DNA of 64,000 bases, from assembly GCA_022577435.1 (NCBI GenBank), contig JAKOON010000011.1:9497492-9561491 (forward strand), read 5' to 3'. Below the pieces are notes generated by a model. It made no database searches. It was not told the origin of the DNA and saw nothing but the letters and a program-made list of their open reading frames with translations. Both the position numbers and the translations under genes were made by a program. Shown here in pieces: positions 62,181 to 64,000 of the stretch. The stretch's first letter is position 1; every line of letters begins with the position of its first letter. Source of the stretch: Embiotoca jacksoni (taxonomy: Eukaryota; Chordata; Actinopteri; Embiotocidae).

Positions 62181-64000
62181 ATTCTAAAACATATTTTTCT
62201 AATTTATGGACGGACTATAAATCAAAATTAAGGCGGCGGACAACGAAATATACATCAGTGCAAAAAAAAAAAAAAAAAAAAAGGGACGATGAAGGAGGCT
62301 CACAGCCGCGTGCTCACACACAGAAATGAAGCGCTTGCCCTTGTATGGCTGCTCCTCCTCTTCCTCCTCTTCATCTGTCTGATCCCTTGATGTGCCACAG
62401 CTGTTCACAGTAAAAAAAATAAAATTAAAAAAAATACTCATTCTGATTTATTTTTTTTAATATAATGTTCAACATTAAACCCGCTTTGTCATTTTAAACC
62501 TTAAAATCTTTGTTTTTACTCTGAACATCCAGATCAGTCACTCTTTTGTTTTGTAAACCTGCTCTCAGTTTATTAGAAACCAAACAGAGCCCTTCTTTAA
62601 TTTGTCTGCAGTTTGCATCCTTTTCTGTATCCCATAAACACTGGTCACCATGGAGACCTGTACTGATGCTGCTGGAGGTCTTCTGCTTTATTTAGTTTCA
62701 CTTTATGATTAAGTTTGGTGCAGTTCACTTGTAACATTTTCCAGGTGCTACAGTGGTAAAATTGAAGTTAAATGTTTTAATATTGAGTTTATTAAAAACA
62801 ATACTTTGCTGGGACACCATTAAACTACATGCACATCAATGCATCGTTATTACAAGAAATGAGATACTCTGACTGAAGCCTCTTGTCTACCTTTAAGGTT
62901 TTAATTAATGAAGTATCTCTACAGTGTTTTACTTCAGTAAATAATCTGAATTCTGTCTCTGCTTTTTAAAGGCTTTAGAAGAGACTACTGCATTCAGAGG
63001 CACTGAAATTTTATATGAAAATATTTCAGTAATGGGCAGCAATTATTCACTCATTTAATATGTTTTCAAATAAAATGTCAAGATATTATAAAATATGCAT
63101 TTTGTATTTCCTGGTTGATGTCTCTAAATTGGTTGTTTTGTCCAACTCTACAAAATATATTCAAATTATAATATATGTTCATGATGAGAAGAAAATTCTC
63201 AGATTTGAGAAAGTAACAGCAAAAGAAATATGTAATTTAAAAGAGGATTTCATGATCAAAACTGTTACAAATTAATGTTTTATCCCCCAAATAATCAGCT
63301 AATTGTTTCAGTTGTAATATTAAGTCAACAAAGCAGTAAATCAGGAGGTAAATTTATCATCCTGATCAACATTTCCATCAGTTTTGTGTAAATTTTTTTA
63401 CCAAATCATCTTTTTACTGATTTTATTTGAGAAATTTCTACAATATTTGACATTAAGATTAAATCAGTTTTTGTCGTTTCTTCAAAGTTGCTGCAGTGTT
63501 TTAGGAGGCGCTGCTGGATCTGGTCCCCCCCTACACTCCCCCCGAGGGCCCCCCCCCCCCCCCACACACACACACACACCCCCTGAGCCCCCTCCTCCCC
63601 CGAGGTGACACTCATTGTATGTGACTCCTCTATTTCGCTGCTTCCCTGCATTTACAGCGCATTTCTGCTGCTGTATTACGGCGCTATGAACTATCTGGAC
63701 AACCAGTGTTTGCAGCAGGTAATGGATTGTTTTTGTTTTTTTTATCCTCTGGACCTCACTGCTGTTCTGCTGAGGAGCCATTTCTCCACCTCAGATCCTC
63801 TTCCATAAAAAAATGATTCTATTTGTTCATTTTCACCCTCTTCACTGTCCTCGGTGGCGCTGTGTAGAAATTAGTCTCACAGCGGAGTTGATTCTATCAC
63901 AACAATGACCCATTACAGGATAACTGAAAAACTAACCCACATAATTGTTTATAGTGGCCTTAATTAATGCTCTAATGACTGCATTTCATGCCTCCTAATG

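Larger units (their letters stand above)
55301..64000. other. Gene-poor downstream region, distal part
   Basis: No exon with coding character could be supported. It alternates AT-rich DNA (56040-56930, 58140-59600, 62400-63480) with GC-balanced, homeodomain-motif-rich blocks (55380-55960, 57340-58070, 60240-60740, 61690-62180, 63840-64000). Simple repeats: A runs 55360-55380, 59755-59774, 60879-60895 and 62262-62282; T run 60121-60143; (CA)n around 60206-60231; (GT)n around 61953-61982; C/CT tracts 61387-61418. A short remnant of a fish repeat (AGAATCAGGTTTATTGACAT) lies near 59416. Confidence 0.6.

Overview
The window is nuclear DNA of a vertebrate, almost certainly a teleost fish and probably a percomorph-type one. 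Coding sequence is split into short exons with GT-AG introns. The introns carry CA/TG microsatellites, minisatellites, tRNA-derived SINEs with fish-type tails and other dispersed repeats that I recognise as typical of fish. There are no bacterial operons, phage genes or CRISPR arrays.

The window is dominated by one gene on the + strand, the beta-3A subunit of the AP-3 adaptor complex (ap3b1). I can place all 27 coding exons from the ATG at 1553 to the TAG at 51503-51505. Every junction has GT and AG and every phase is consistent. The spliced CDS is 3294 nt and encodes 1097 residues, against 1094 in human AP3B1. It has an N-terminal adaptin solenoid (exons 1-17), a Ser/Glu/Asp/Lys-rich hinge (exons 18-20), a clathrin-box motif LLDLD (exon 21) and the C-terminal appendage region (exons 22-27). 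About 1.1 kb upstream, on the - strand, lies the first coding exon of scamp1 (431-487), whose remaining exons lie beyond the left edge. The head-to-head scamp1/ap3b1 pair matches the human 5q14.1 arrangement. It supports ap3b1 rather than ap3b2 and implies a shared promoter interval (488-1552). Both products act in post-Golgi membrane traffic.

Layout: 1-430, start of scamp1 intron 1; 488-1552, divergent promoter with a local duplication; 1553-51505, ap3b1. Intron 1 is 9.6 kb. It holds a 1.6-kb hairpin-forming minisatellite with higher-order structure, a second minisatellite and an unassigned coding-like exon at 8429-8595. Introns 6, 22 and 26 are also large and contain stretches that look like conserved non-coding elements. 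From 51506 to about 52105 is the 3' UTR with poly(A) signals. From about 52.1 to 64.0 kb I see no convincing gene: there are simple repeats, a copy of a dispersed repeat, and GC-rich and homeodomain-motif-rich blocks that may be regulatory. In human the next genes on this side are TBCA and OTP, and OTP is a developmental regulator that could own such elements (inference).

The best leads are splicing-related. Intron 14 is 90 nt, in frame and stop-free. Intron 13 has a duplicated acceptor that would add 11 residues in frame. The exon 15 end and its donor site have been amplified into a 37-bp tandem array. An unassigned coding-like exon in intron 1 is in phase with exon 2. I did not find a clear new biological system.
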